DNA of 64,000 bases, taken from an uncultured Sphingomonadaceae bacterium. GTDB lineage: Bacteria > Pseudomonadota > Alphaproteobacteria > Sphingomonadales > Sphingomonadaceae. Both the position numbers and the translations under genes were made by a program. The stretch is taken from positions 62,001 through 126,000 of the forward strand of contig CANKZR010000001.1 of assembly GCA_947488625.1 (NCBI GenBank), given 5' to 3'. Of this stretch, positions 15,501 to 24,664 are shown piece by piece; position 1 is the first letter of the stretch; each line of letters starts with the position of its first letter. A model generated the notes under the pieces. The model saw only the letters and a list, made by a program, of their open reading frames with translations. It searched no databases and had not been told where the DNA came from.

Positions 15501-16916
15501 ATGCGTCATCTGAAAGCACTGATCGCCTTTGCCCTGACCGCAGCGTCCTTCGCTGCCACTCCGGCTCTGGCGCAAAATACCGACGATTATAGCCTGCATG
15601 CGGGCGAGTTGATCGTGCCCGTGAATAAGAGCCAGGTCGTCACCGCGTCCGACCGCATAGAGCGGGCGATGATCGGCAATGCGGATATCGCCGATGTCCT
15701 GCCGATCTCGGAACGGTCGATCTACGTGCTGGGCAAGTCGCTGGGAACCACCAGCCTTACGCTTTACGACCGCAACAACCGGGTAATCGCGGTGATGGAT
15801 ATCTCCGTCGGGCCTGATGTCGAGGGAATGCGGCGGCAGTTGGGCGAACTCATGCCGGGCCAGTCAATCGACGTCGGCCTTTCCAACGGCTCGCTGGTTC
15901 TGTCGGGATCGGTCAACGATGCGGGCGCTGCCGATCGCGCGATGCGCCTGGCCAGCGCCTTTGCTGGCGAGAATGTCATCAACCTGCTGGGCATGGGCAG
16001 CAGCCAGCAGATCATGCTGGAAGTCCGCTTTGCCGAGGTTAACCGCAACGTCGGCGAGAGCTTAGGAGTCAGCGGCTTCGGCTTCAGCGACGACGGCGAC
16101 TTTCGTGCCGCTGTTGGCAACGGGGCGGGCGTTTTTCCAAGCGGCACCGGCAACGGTTCTGCGCTACGTCTCGACACGATAACCGACGCGTTCGGCGTGT
16201 TCGGCGCGCTCTTCGACCTGGGCGATGTCAGCGTGGAAGCCTATCTCGATACGCTGGAGCGCAACGGCATGTCGCGCACGCTTGCCGAACCCACGCTGGT
16301 GGCACTTTCGGGTGAAAGCGCATCCTTCCTCGCGGGCGGCGAGTTTCCCGTGCCGGTATCGCAAAGCAACGGCACCGGCGATGGCGGCAATGCCATTACC
16401 GTATTGTTCAAGCCATTCGGCGTCAGCCTGGCTTTCACGCCCACCGTTCTTGGCAACGGGGTGATAAACCTGGTGGTCGAGCCGGAAGTCAGCTCAATCG
16501 ACCCCAGTGCGTCCGTCACCATCAACGGGCTTACCGTTCCGGGCCTGCAGACGCGCCGTGCGCGCACCACGCTGGAGGTTCGCGACGGGGAGAGCTTTGC
16601 CATCGCCGGTCTGCTGCGCGACGAGACCCAGGCGACGACGAACCAGCTGCCGCTGCTGGGCTCGCTCCCGATCATCGGATCGCTGTTCCGCTCCACCAGC
16701 TACCAGCGCGGTGAAACGGAATTGCTGATCGTGGTCACGCCGCGACTGGTTCAGCCGATCCGGCCGGACCAGGTGCGCCTGCCGACCGATCGCGTACCTG
16801 CGCCCGACGTGGTCGATGTGCTGCTGAATGGCGATGTCTACCAGCCGCGCGATCTGCCGCCGGCCACACCGGCCCCTGAAAGCTATACAACGGAAGGCGC
16901 GGATTATGAATATTAA
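15501..16916 (+). CDS. cpaC: Type IVb pilus secretin CpaC/RcpA
   Basis: A 471-residue outer-membrane secretin forming the gated pore for the Flp pilus. It has a signal peptide (about residues 1-24, ALA cleavage), an N-terminal N0-like domain (SLHAGELIVPVNKSQVVTASDRIERAMIG) and a BON-like region near residues 115-165. The C-terminal secretin domain has VLFKPFGVSLAFTPTVL and VEPEVSSID, and ends with LPLLGSLPIIGSLFRS and the LLIVVTPRLV strand. The start follows GGGAGGG 7 bases upstream. The small lipoprotein gene begins inside its 3-prime end. Confidence 0.95.
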   Translation: MRHLKALIAFALTAASFAATPALAQNTDDYSLHAGELIVPVNKSQVVTASDRIERAMIGNADIADVLPISERSIYVLGKSLGTTSLTLYDRNNRVIAVMDISVGPDVEGMRRQLGELMPGQSIDVGLSNGSLVLSGSVNDAGAADRAMRLASAFAGENVINLLGMGSSQQIMLEVRFAEVNRNVGESLGVSGFGFSDDGDFRAAVGNGAGVFPSGTGNGSALRLDTITDAFGVFGALFDLGDVSVEAYLDTLERNGMSRTLAEPTLVALSGESASFLAGGEFPVPVSQSNGTGDGGNAITVLFKPFGVSLAFTPTVLGNGVINLVVEPEVSSIDPSASVTINGLTVPGLQTRRARTTLEVRDGESFAIAGLLRDETQATTNQLPLLGSLPIIGSLFRSTSYQRGETELLIVVTPRLVQPIRPDQVRLPTDRVPAPDVVDVLLNGDVYQPRDLPPATPAPESYTTEGADYEY

Positions 16917-17196
16917 GCCAGTCGCTTCGCTCGCCCTCGGCGCCAGCCTGCTGGCCGGATGCGCCAGCACCTACAGCGCCCAGTCCGGTATCATCGATCC
17001 CGAGGATTTTGGCGAGGCCAACCGGCAGACCTATGCCGCGATGATCGTGAATCCCGATCCGGTTTACACCGAACCGATGGAAACCAGCGCCGAAGCTGCC
17101 GCAGACGCGGTCGAACGTGTGCGCGAACGCAACGTGATCGTGACCGATGCCGAAGACACGACATCGGTAAGCGGCGGCGGCGGCGGAGGAAGCTGA
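16906..17196 (+). CDS. Small lipoprotein in the CpaD position of the tad locus
   Basis: A 96-residue lipoprotein: LLAGC lipobox with Cys19, then an acidic, mostly helical region and a C-terminal glycine run (SGGGGGGS). It begins 11 bases before the cpaC stop, so translation is coupled to the secretin. In other tad loci a CpaD outer-membrane lipoprotein sits here; this one is much shorter and shows no clear CpaD similarity, so it is either a reduced analogue or a different pilotin-like factor. The latter role is inferred from position only. Confidence 0.7.
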   Translation: MNIKPVASLALGASLLAGCASTYSAQSGIIDPEDFGEANRQTYAAMIVNPDPVYTEPMETSAEAAADAVERVRERNVIVTDAEDTTSVSGGGGGGS

Positions 17197-17209
17197 GCGA
17201 GATTGAACC

Positions 17210-18898
17210 ATGCCTCGACGATTTGCGTTTCTGTGTGATGATCGCGGTGCTGTTGCAGCGACCTATGCGATTGCCGTAACCGGGCTCATCATCGTTGCAG
17301 GCGCGGCATTCGATTATAACCGGGTCATGGCGCTGGATTCGGAGATGCAGACGGCGGCCGACCATGCGGCGCTTGCCGGCGCCACCCAGCTCGACAAGCA
17401 GGATGGTGCCTGTGCAAGGGCCGGCAATGCCGCGGTCGATCTGTTGCGCAACGTCACCCTGCTCTCCAATGTCGAATCCGGCAATGCAATCACCGCCAAC
17501 GGTGGCAGCACTATCAGTGTTGCAAACGACCAGTGCGGTGGCTTCACGGGGATCACGTTCTACAAGGATCGTGACAAGACAACCGTTGCCGCGACCGACG
17601 AGGAAGCGCGCTATATCGAGGTAGCCGTCGATACCCGGGCAGCGCGCTACGCCTTCACCGCGATAGGCAGTCTGGCGGGCAGCGACACCAGCGGACGCGC
17701 GATGGCCGGCATCGGTGCTGCCATCTGCCGCGTGCCCCCGCTCAAAATTTGCAGCCCGACAGAGCCTTCGGGCAATACCGATGTGTTTCTGGACTTTCCC
17801 GTTTCAGCCAATATCGGTGCGGGCATCAGGCTGCTTGGCAACGAGACAGATGTACCTGGTGCCTTCGGGTTTCTGCAGACCGAGTTCGGCAGCGGCGCCA
17901 ACGGATTGCTGGCGGCTCTCGGCTGGGATGTGCGTGGCGGTGATTGCGTGTCCGTGGATGGGGTCGAGATCCAGAACGGCGTCGTCAACAGCGCGCGCGA
18001 CGGCATCAACGTGCGCTTCGACATGCCAGGCAATGGCCAGTATTGTCCTTCCATTAACGGTATATCGGGCACCTGCTCGCCATCGGTCAACGTGCGCAAG
18101 GATCAGGTGCGCGCCGCCACCGGCAACAGCAGTTGGGAAACGCATCTCGGCACGGGCGCGGCCAATGCGCATCTGGGCGCCTACCGCCCGACATCCGCAG
18201 CCACCTACGAAGCGATCTGGGGGACCGGGGTTACTCCGCTGGTCATGGGCCATCCGCGCGACATGTGTCACGCCTGGAGCGAAGATGGCAGTTGCGCCGC
18301 GTCCACCGGTTTCACGACACCGCTGGTGGGTGATGGGGCATGGGATATCAACGCTTACTGGCGCTCCAATTTCGGGGCGAATTACACTGCCGGCACCATC
18401 GCGCTCAATGCTTATGGCGTGCAGTCGCGCTATAGCTATCCTACGCGCTATCAGGTCTATCGCTGGGAAGCCGACCAGATCGCGGCAGGATCTCTACCGG
18501 GCGTTACGAAATCCGTAGGGGGCAACAAGTTTGCCTACGCGCAGCCGCAGGCCGGCAAGGAAGCGGCCACGGCCAGTTCGCCCTATGGTCTCGTCCCCGG
18601 ATCGGACCTTGATCGCCGCAGAATGAGCGTTGCAGTGCTCAACTGCGGCGCGCTGCAGGCAAAATACGGGAACAGCCTCAACAACAGGGTGCTGGAAGTG
18701 GCGAACTGGATCGACATTTTCCTGGTCGAGCCAGCAGTGGCGCGCACCCGTTGTCAGGGCGGCGGCGGCGGCTGCAATGACAAGTTCACGAACCAGTTCG
18801 AAGTCTATGTCGAGATTATCGGCGAAACCAATATCGGCGGTGACAACGGCACCAACCTGCAAACAGTGCGCCGCGATCTGCCGCACCTGATCGAATGA
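17210..18898 (+). CDS. TadG-like pilus assembly protein with N-terminal TadE/TadG helix
   Basis: A 562-residue protein. Residues about 10-35 (DDRGAVAATYAIAVTGLIIVAGAAFDY) form the pseudopilin-like TadG membrane helix, followed by MALDSEMQTAADHAALAGA, the standard TadG/DUF2134 continuation. The long remainder is periplasmic, glycine- and asparagine-rich, with scattered cysteines, including a CQGGGGGC loop near the C-terminus. TadG-like proteins are minor structural or anchoring components of the Tad machine. No von Willebrand MIDAS motif is evident. The next gene starts within the stop codon region (ATGATG). Confidence 0.85.
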   Translation: MPRRFAFLCDDRGAVAATYAIAVTGLIIVAGAAFDYNRVMALDSEMQTAADHAALAGATQLDKQDGACARAGNAAVDLLRNVTLLSNVESGNAITANGGSTISVANDQCGGFTGITFYKDRDKTTVAATDEEARYIEVAVDTRAARYAFTAIGSLAGSDTSGRAMAGIGAAICRVPPLKICSPTEPSGNTDVFLDFPVSANIGAGIRLLGNETDVPGAFGFLQTEFGSGANGLLAALGWDVRGGDCVSVDGVEIQNGVVNSARDGINVRFDMPGNGQYCPSINGISGTCSPSVNVRKDQVRAATGNSSWETHLGTGAANAHLGAYRPTSAATYEAIWGTGVTPLVMGHPRDMCHAWSEDGSCAASTGFTTPLVGDGAWDINAYWRSNFGANYTAGTIALNAYGVQSRYSYPTRYQVYRWEADQIAAGSLPGVTKSVGGNKFAYAQPQAGKEAATASSPYGLVPGSDLDRRRMSVAVLNCGALQAKYGNSLNNRVLEVANWIDIFLVEPAVARTRCQGGGGGCNDKFTNQFEVYVEIIGETNIGGDNGTNLQTVRRDLPHLIE

Positions 18899-19443
18899 TG
18901 CACAAGTCCGCCCATATCCTCCTTCGCGATACGCGCGCTGCTGCCGCTGCCGAGATGGCACTGATCCTGCCCATGGCCTTTGCACTGGTCTTCACCACGA
19001 TGGAGGGCGGATACTACTTCCAGACAGAGCACAAGGCGGTCAAATATGTCCGCGAGGGGGCACGCTACGCCGCGCGGCAGAACTTTGCCTACTTCGACTG
19101 CGCTGGGTCCGGCGCGATGCAGGCCGGAGGTACAGGCATGACGCCTCTTTCGGATGTGCAGGACTCGATCCGCGAAGTGACTGTCTATGGTCGCCCGCTT
19201 GGGCCCAACGAAACGGCCCCCAGCCCGCGCATCGCGGACTGGCAGACAAGTGACGTGAACATCACGGTTACATGCGACGCGAGCTACGGCACCGGGCTTT
19301 ATGCGGGGACCGACGACAAGAAGGCGCCGGTGGTGCTTGTCTCCACGCGGTTCGATTACACCTCGATCCTTGGCCTCCTCGGCTTCGACGTAAGCAATAT
19401 CGATGTTGTTGCCCAGGCAGAGGCGGCGGTGTCAGGACTGTGA
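18895..19443 (+). CDS. TadE-like pseudopilin 1
   Basis: A 182-residue TadE family minor pilin. The N-terminal RDTRAAAAAEMALILPMAFALVFTTMEGGYYF has the TadE arrangement: Ala-rich processing site, Glu, hydrophobic helix, aromatic end. KAVKYVREGARYAAR follows, as in the family. The mature domain is periplasmic with two cysteines. It overlaps the TadG-like gene by 4 bases and the next pseudopilin gene by 4 bases. Confidence 0.85.
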   Translation: MMHKSAHILLRDTRAAAAAEMALILPMAFALVFTTMEGGYYFQTEHKAVKYVREGARYAARQNFAYFDCAGSGAMQAGGTGMTPLSDVQDSIREVTVYGRPLGPNETAPSPRIADWQTSDVNITVTCDASYGTGLYAGTDDKKAPVVLVSTRFDYTSILGLLGFDVSNIDVVAQAEAAVSGL

Positions 19444-20057
19444 GCGCGCTGAAGCTCTTCCTGCGCAACCAGCGCGCCGGCTCTGCAGCCGAATTCGCCC
19501 TGGTGCTGCCGTTACTTCTCCTGCTCCTGCTCGGCACTATCGATGTCGGTCGATACATGTGGAACGTCGGCCAGCTGGAAAAAGCAACACAGATGGGCGC
19601 GCGCTATGCCGTGGTGACGGACATGGTGCCAACAGATCTGTACAACTACAGCTTCGCCACGGCAGGCGGCATTCCGCAGGGCAACGTTGTGCCGCAATCG
19701 AGCTTTCCGGGCGTCACCTGCACATCCGACGGCACGACGGCGAGCTGCACATGTTACAGCGGCGGCAACTGCGCCTTCGGCATGACGGCCAATTCCACGG
19801 CCTTCAACAACATCGTGAGCCGCATGAACATGCTCTACCGCGGGATCACCCCCGGCGATGTGACGATCGACTATGCCTGGTCGGGCCTGGGCTACGCCGG
19901 GGATCCTGCCGGTTCGGATGTCAACCCGATCGTCACCGTCGCCGTCAGCAACCAACCGTTCAAACCGCTCTCTCTTGGCACACTCCGGAATTTGGGGCTG
20001 CCAGGAACCAGCCATTCGTTGACCATGGAAGATGGCCAGGGAACAAAGGGAAACTAG
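19440..20057 (+). CDS. TadE-like pseudopilin 2
   Basis: A 205-residue TadE family protein starting at a GTG that overlaps the previous stop (GTGA). QRAGSAAEFALVLPLLLLLLLGTIDVGRYMW is the diagnostic prepilin-like segment with Glu in the processing motif. KATQMGARYAV follows. The periplasmic part has four cysteines clustered near residues 95-115 (TCTS, SCTCYSGGNC). The CpaA peptidase at the end of the locus probably processes it. An earlier in-frame start would duplicate coding sequence and is rejected. Confidence 0.85.
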   Translation: MSALKLFLRNQRAGSAAEFALVLPLLLLLLLGTIDVGRYMWNVGQLEKATQMGARYAVVTDMVPTDLYNYSFATAGGIPQGNVVPQSSFPGVTCTSDGTTASCTCYSGGNCAFGMTANSTAFNNIVSRMNMLYRGITPGDVTIDYAWSGLGYAGDPAGSDVNPIVTVAVSNQPFKPLSLGTLRNLGLPGTSHSLTMEDGQGTKGN

Positions 20058-20071
20058 GTGCGGCAAAAGTG

Positions 20072-21256
20072 ATGAAAGATATTTTGAACCTTTCTGCCAC
20101 CAAGGCTGTCGGCAAAGCGCCGAAAACCACAATCATCGCGAGTGAGTCGTGGGTCGGGGACATTCCGTCAGACCTTTCCGTACTGGTTCGCGATTTGAAA
20201 ATTCACGCTTGTGGCCCTGATGAATTCATCACCCGCGATCAGCTTCGCGATTGCGAATTGCTGATACTTGAAATCGATGCCGATCACCGCGGAACCCTGG
20301 AAAGGCTATCCTCCATCAAGCGCATGCGGCCCGATCTGGCGATCATGGCGGCGGTAAAAAACGCTGACATGCAGGTCATGCGCACCCTGATGCGGCACGG
20401 TGTTTCGGACGTGGTGGCCTTGCCTTTCGATATGGAGGAACTGACTTCCGAAATCATCAACATCGGGGCGCGGCTGGCCGAAAGCACCAAGGTTCCGCTG
20501 GCACCCTCGGTTTCCTTCGTGGGCGCCCTTGGTCGTACGGGCACCACCGCGATCATGGTGCATCTTGCCAACGCGCTGGTGGCGCGCAGCGAGCATCCGA
20601 TCCGCTGCTGCCTCATCGATCTCGATCTGCAGTCGGGACATCTGGCCGGCCATACCAATATCGACAACACCCGTTCGATCCTCGGCCTTCTCGACGCAGA
20701 GGAAAGAGTCGATCAGGATATGGTCCGCAACACCGCGACCAAGAGCAGCATCGGCATCTATGTCATTCCCTCGCCGTCCGAAATACTGCCAATCGAACAG
20801 GTCGATACGGATCAGCTCTTGCGAATAATTTCGCTGGCGAGGGCGGAATTCGACCTCGTTTTCATCGATCTTCCTTCGGTCTGGACGAGTTGGTCGCTTT
20901 CAGTGGCGGCGGAATCGGACAGCACGGTGCTGGTCGTCCAGCAGAACCTCGATCACCTGCGGCAGGCGAAACGGTGCGTAGGCCTGTTTCGCGAAGTCGG
21001 CATTTCGGCGAAGAAAACGAAAGTCGTCGTGAACCGCGCGACCAAGGGCCTGTTCAAGAGTATTTCCCTGCAAGACGTGGCCGATACCGTAGGGTGCGAA
21101 GTTATCGCGGCAATCCGGAAGGATCGCGGCGAGCTTTCGCAGGCGATCGACGAGGGTATGCTCGTATCGTCGGTTTCCCGGCGTAACGTATTTGCGCAGG
21201 ATATCGATGCCATCGCTGCGGGCTTCGACAAGTCATTCAGGGGGGATGGGCGATGA
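20072..21256 (+). CDS. cpaE: Pilus localisation ATPase-like protein CpaE/TadZ, degenerate P-loop
   Basis: A 394-residue protein with an N-terminal receiver-like domain (about residues 15-130) and a C-terminal MinD/ParA-like domain. CpaE/TadZ places the Tad machine at the cell pole. The P-loop region reads FVGALGRTGTTAIMVHLAN (about residues 150-168), where related proteins have a KGGVGAS-type loop; the signature lysine is absent, so nucleotide binding may be weak or lost. The Walker B-like CCLIDLDLQSGHLAG and FIDLPSVWTSW remain. The ATG is preceded in frame by GTG. cpaF starts within its stop codon. Confidence 0.9.
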   Translation: MKDILNLSATKAVGKAPKTTIIASESWVGDIPSDLSVLVRDLKIHACGPDEFITRDQLRDCELLILEIDADHRGTLERLSSIKRMRPDLAIMAAVKNADMQVMRTLMRHGVSDVVALPFDMEELTSEIINIGARLAESTKVPLAPSVSFVGALGRTGTTAIMVHLANALVARSEHPIRCCLIDLDLQSGHLAGHTNIDNTRSILGLLDAEERVDQDMVRNTATKSSIGIYVIPSPSEILPIEQVDTDQLLRIISLARAEFDLVFIDLPSVWTSWSLSVAAESDSTVLVVQQNLDHLRQAKRCVGLFREVGISAKKTKVVVNRATKGLFKSISLQDVADTVGCEVIAAIRKDRGELSQAIDEGMLVSSVSRRNVFAQDIDAIAAGFDKSFRGDGR

Positions 21257-22665
21257 AATGGTCGTTGAAGCAATCAACTTCCGCGCAAGCCGAAGTCACG
21301 GAAGACCTCGCACCAGAGGCATCCGGCCACATTGCCACGCCGACGAAGGTGACGGACACCGTGCCTGCCGAAGTGGCGACGGGCAGAAGCTCAAATCGCA
21401 TGCTGGAGCTCAAGGTCGGCATTCATCATGCCTTGCTCGACCGCATCAACCTGAGTTCGCTCGACAAGATTTCCCGTGAGGAGCTGCGCAAGGGTATCGG
21501 CGAAATCGTCGCCGAACTCCTGATCGAGAAGGACGAGATCCTCAATCGCACCGAGCGCGAAGAGCTGGTCAGTGATATCCTGGACGAACTGTTCGGCCTG
21601 GGACCGCTCGAACCCTTGCTGCAGGACGAGGACGTTACCGATATTCTGGTAAACGGCCCCAGCAGCGTCTTTGTCGAGCGCTTCGGTATTCTCGAAAAGG
21701 TCCGGACCGAGTTCAAGGATGAGCGCCATCTCATGCGGATCATCCAGAAGATCGTCAGCGCCGTAGGCCGCCGGGTGGACGAAAGCTCGCCCTTCGTCGA
21801 TGCGCGTCTTGCGGACGGTTCGCGCGTCAATGCCATCGTGGCCCCGCTCGCCATCGACGGATCGCTGCTCTCCATCCGTAAATTCGCGAAGAAGAAGATC
21901 GGCATCGATCGCCTCGTCGAACTCGGCTCCATGCCGGAACCGATGGCCGAAGTGCTGTCGGCAGTGGTGAAGTCGCGTCGCAATGTCCTGATTTCCGGCG
22001 GTACCGGATCGGGCAAGACGACCATGCTCAATGCCCTGTCGTCCTTTATCGATCAGAAGCACCGCATCGTGACGATCGAGGACAGCGCCGAGTTGCAGTT
22101 GCAGCAGGATCACGTTGCCCGGCTGGAGACGCGCCCCCCCAATATTGAGGGACGCGGGGAAGTCACTCAGCGCGATCTCGTGAAAAACGCGCTGCGCATG
22201 CGTCCAGACCGCATCATCGTAGGGGAGGTGCGCGCCGGAGAAGCATTCGACATGCTGCAGGCCATGAACACGGGCCACGATGGTTCGATGACCACGATCC
22301 ACGCCAATACCGCCCGCGATTCACTGTCTCGTCTGGAACAGATGATCGGCATGAGCGGGATCGACATCACGTCAAAGTCCAGCCGCGCGCAGATTGCCTC
22401 GGCCATCAATGTCGTGCTGCAGGTGGGGCGTTTGTCCGACGGACGGCGCAAGGTTCTCAGCCTGTCGGAAATCACCGGAATGGAAGGCGATGTCGTTACC
22501 ATGCAGGACATCTTCCAGTTCCGCATTCGAGACCGTACGGAGGATGGCCAGGTCGTGGGGGAGCATGAAGCGACCGGCATCAGGCCCAAGTTCCTCGAAC
22601 ATGCGAAAGCTGCCGGCATCAATCTGCCGTCCGAACTCTTTCGTACCGACGTGAGGCTTTCGTAA
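21253..22665 (+). CDS. cpaF: Type IVb pilus assembly ATPase CpaF/TadA
   Basis: A 470-residue secretion ATPase powering Flp pilus extension and probably retraction. After a variable N-terminal 60 residues comes the conserved N-terminal domain (LFGLGPLEPLLQDEDVTDILVNGP). The Walker A is ISGGTGSGKTTML at about residues 245-257, the Asp box VTIEDSAELQL follows, and the Walker B region is DRIIVGEVRAGEAFDMLQAMNTGHDGS. The His box is TTIHANTARDSLSRLE. All catalytic motifs are intact. It overlaps cpaE by 4 bases; tadB follows after 2 bases. Confidence 0.97.
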   Translation: MKWSLKQSTSAQAEVTEDLAPEASGHIATPTKVTDTVPAEVATGRSSNRMLELKVGIHHALLDRINLSSLDKISREELRKGIGEIVAELLIEKDEILNRTEREELVSDILDELFGLGPLEPLLQDEDVTDILVNGPSSVFVERFGILEKVRTEFKDERHLMRIIQKIVSAVGRRVDESSPFVDARLADGSRVNAIVAPLAIDGSLLSIRKFAKKKIGIDRLVELGSMPEPMAEVLSAVVKSRRNVLISGGTGSGKTTMLNALSSFIDQKHRIVTIEDSAELQLQQDHVARLETRPPNIEGRGEVTQRDLVKNALRMRPDRIIVGEVRAGEAFDMLQAMNTGHDGSMTTIHANTARDSLSRLEQMIGMSGIDITSKSSRAQIASAINVVLQVGRLSDGRRKVLSLSEITGMEGDVVTMQDIFQFRIRDRTEDGQVVGEHEATGIRPKFLEHAKAAGINLPSELFRTDVRLS

Positions 22666-22667
22666 CG

Positions 22668-23669
22668 ATGGTCGACACTTTCATCAGGATTGGACTGCTT
22701 CTGGCGATCTTCGCCTCGATCTTTCTCGTCAGCCAGTTTGCCTTGAATTTCTTCTGGAAACAGAACGCCCACAAGCGCGCGGTGAACAAGCGTTTGTCGC
22801 TCATCAAGACAGGAATGAATCGCGGGCAGGTGGTCGCCATGCTGCGCAAGAACCAGCCAAAGGAAATGGAGGGCGTGCCCGCAATCATACGCCGGCCCAT
22901 CCTCGCCCTGCAGCGCACGATTGCAGGCTCCGGCGTGCCTTTCTCCATCATGCAGGTGCAAATGGCCATGGCCGCTGCCACGCTGGGAATTTTCGCGCTG
23001 CTGCTGCTGCTGATTGCGACAAGCGATGTCACCGCCTCTGCCGGTGTGCTGCTGATGGCGGTTGTCCTGTCGGGCTGCGTGGGCATCCTGTTGCCGCTAA
23101 TGATCTTATCGATGCTGGCCACGCGCCGCAGGCGGCGGGTCGAGCAGCAGTTTCCCATTGCGCTGGATGTTTTCGTGCGTGCGCTGAAGGCGGGGCACCC
23201 CATTGCCTCTGCGCTCGCCATCCTGACGCAGGAAATGGAAGACCCGATCGGCAGCGAATTCGGTCTCGTCGCGGATGAGATTTCCTATGGCGCTGAATTG
23301 ACAGACGCGCTGACCGAGATGGCCAACCGCTGGGATCTTGATGACATACGCATGTTCGTCGTTTCGCTGACCGTACAGAACGAAACCGGCGGCAACCTCG
23401 CCGAAATCCTGGAAAACCTGTCGACCGTGATCCGGGCGCGCGCTTCACTTTTTCTCAAGGTGCGAGCCTTGAGTTCGGAAGGTCGGATGACGGGCTGGCT
23501 GCTGACTGCGCTGCCGATTTTCGCGTTCGTAGGGATGTTTGCCGTGAATCCGGAATTTTACCTGAGCGTCGCAGACGAAAGCTCGTTCATGATCGGCTTC
23601 CTGTCACTCATGCTGATGTACCTTCTGGGCTTCATCATGATCCGCAAAATGATCGATATAAAGGTCTGA
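22668..23669 (+). CDS. tadB: Tad inner-membrane platform protein TadB
   Basis: A 333-residue type II secretion F-domain protein. Membrane helices lie near residues 7-28, 85-105, 108-145 and at the C-terminus (about 265-330). The cytoplasmic T2SSF domain contains FPIALDVFVRALKAGHPIASALAIL and NETGGNLAEILENLSTVIRAR, both characteristic. With TadC it forms the platform on which CpaF acts. It sits 2 bases after cpaF and 1 base before tadC. Confidence 0.95.
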   Translation: MVDTFIRIGLLLAIFASIFLVSQFALNFFWKQNAHKRAVNKRLSLIKTGMNRGQVVAMLRKNQPKEMEGVPAIIRRPILALQRTIAGSGVPFSIMQVQMAMAAATLGIFALLLLLIATSDVTASAGVLLMAVVLSGCVGILLPLMILSMLATRRRRRVEQQFPIALDVFVRALKAGHPIASALAILTQEMEDPIGSEFGLVADEISYGAELTDALTEMANRWDLDDIRMFVVSLTVQNETGGNLAEILENLSTVIRARASLFLKVRALSSEGRMTGWLLTALPIFAFVGMFAVNPEFYLSVADESSFMIGFLSLMLMYLLGFIMIRKMIDIKV

Positions 23670-23670
23670 T

Positions 23671-24642
23671 ATGCTGGAACAGATCCTAGCCAGCGATGTC
23701 TTGCGCTCTGCCCTGCTGATCGGGGTTTTCCTGCTGGTGGTGGTCGCCAGTTTCTCGGCGATGGCCTATTACAACCGTCGCAGCGCCATTCGCGGCGGAC
23801 TGATGAAGATCCGCGAAGAGGCGGTTTTCGAAGAGCAAAAGCCCCCTTCTCACACGAACGAAACGAACACGGCATGGTCGGCCATCGTCGATGCGGTGGA
23901 GCAGGCCGGTCTCCATCTTGGCGATACCAAGGATGCACGCCTGCGCGAGAGGCTTATTGCGGCGGGCTATGGTTCGCCTGCCGCGCCGCGCGTCTATACG
24001 CTTGTGCGGCTGGCCCTCATATTCGCTCTGCCAGGCCTTTATCTTCTAATCGCCCTCACACGGCCGGAGCCACCCGGTTTTCTGGCCCTCTACATAATCG
24101 GATCGTTGCTTGGCCTGATGGGCCTGTTCCTTCCATCGCTGTATATCCAGGCGAAGGCAGACCGCCGGCGAGAAATGATCGTGAACGGCTTTCCCGATGC
24201 CCTGGATCTGATGCTGGTTTGCATGGAGGCCGGGTTGGGCGTCGAGGCTGCGATCGACCGGGTCGCGCGCGAAATGGCGGCGTCCCATCCCCTGGTCGCA
24301 ACCTTGCTGGGCACGGCAGTCCTGCAATTGCGCGCCGGCGCGACGCGGCAGGAAGCATTCCGGCGCATGGCCGATGCCGCCAGCGTCGACGAAATTCGTA
24401 GCTTTACCACTCTGCTAATCCAGTCGGACAAGCTGGGCACCTCGCTATCATCGACCTTGCGAGTCTATGCGGAAGAAATGCGCGAGAAACGGCGCATGCG
24501 TGCCGAAGAGAAAGCGCACAGGCTGCCGGTGCTTATCTCCATACCACTCGTGGTGTTCATGCTGCCGACGATGATCGGGGTCGTGATGCTGCCAGCCGCG
24601 ATCCGCATGATGCGAGATATTTTCCCGATGATGACCGGCTGA
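23671..24642 (+). CDS. tadC: Tad inner-membrane platform protein TadC
   Basis: A 323-residue T2SSF-domain protein, partner of TadB. It has N-terminal helices near residues 13-33 and about 105-155. The cytoplasmic domain has GFPDALDLMLVCMEAGLGVEAAIDRVAREM and LLIQSDKLGTSLSSTLRVYAEEMREKRRMRAEEKAHRLP, both hallmark TadC blocks, then a C-terminal hydrophobic hairpin (ISIPLVVFMLPTMIGVVMLPAAIRMMRDI). Confidence 0.95.
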   Translation: MLEQILASDVLRSALLIGVFLLVVVASFSAMAYYNRRSAIRGGLMKIREEAVFEEQKPPSHTNETNTAWSAIVDAVEQAGLHLGDTKDARLRERLIAAGYGSPAAPRVYTLVRLALIFALPGLYLLIALTRPEPPGFLALYIIGSLLGLMGLFLPSLYIQAKADRRREMIVNGFPDALDLMLVCMEAGLGVEAAIDRVAREMAASHPLVATLLGTAVLQLRAGATRQEAFRRMADAASVDEIRSFTTLLIQSDKLGTSLSSTLRVYAEEMREKRRMRAEEKAHRLPVLISIPLVVFMLPTMIGVVMLPAAIRMMRDIFPMMTG

Positions 24643-24664
24643 AGACGACAGGAGGACCATGTAA

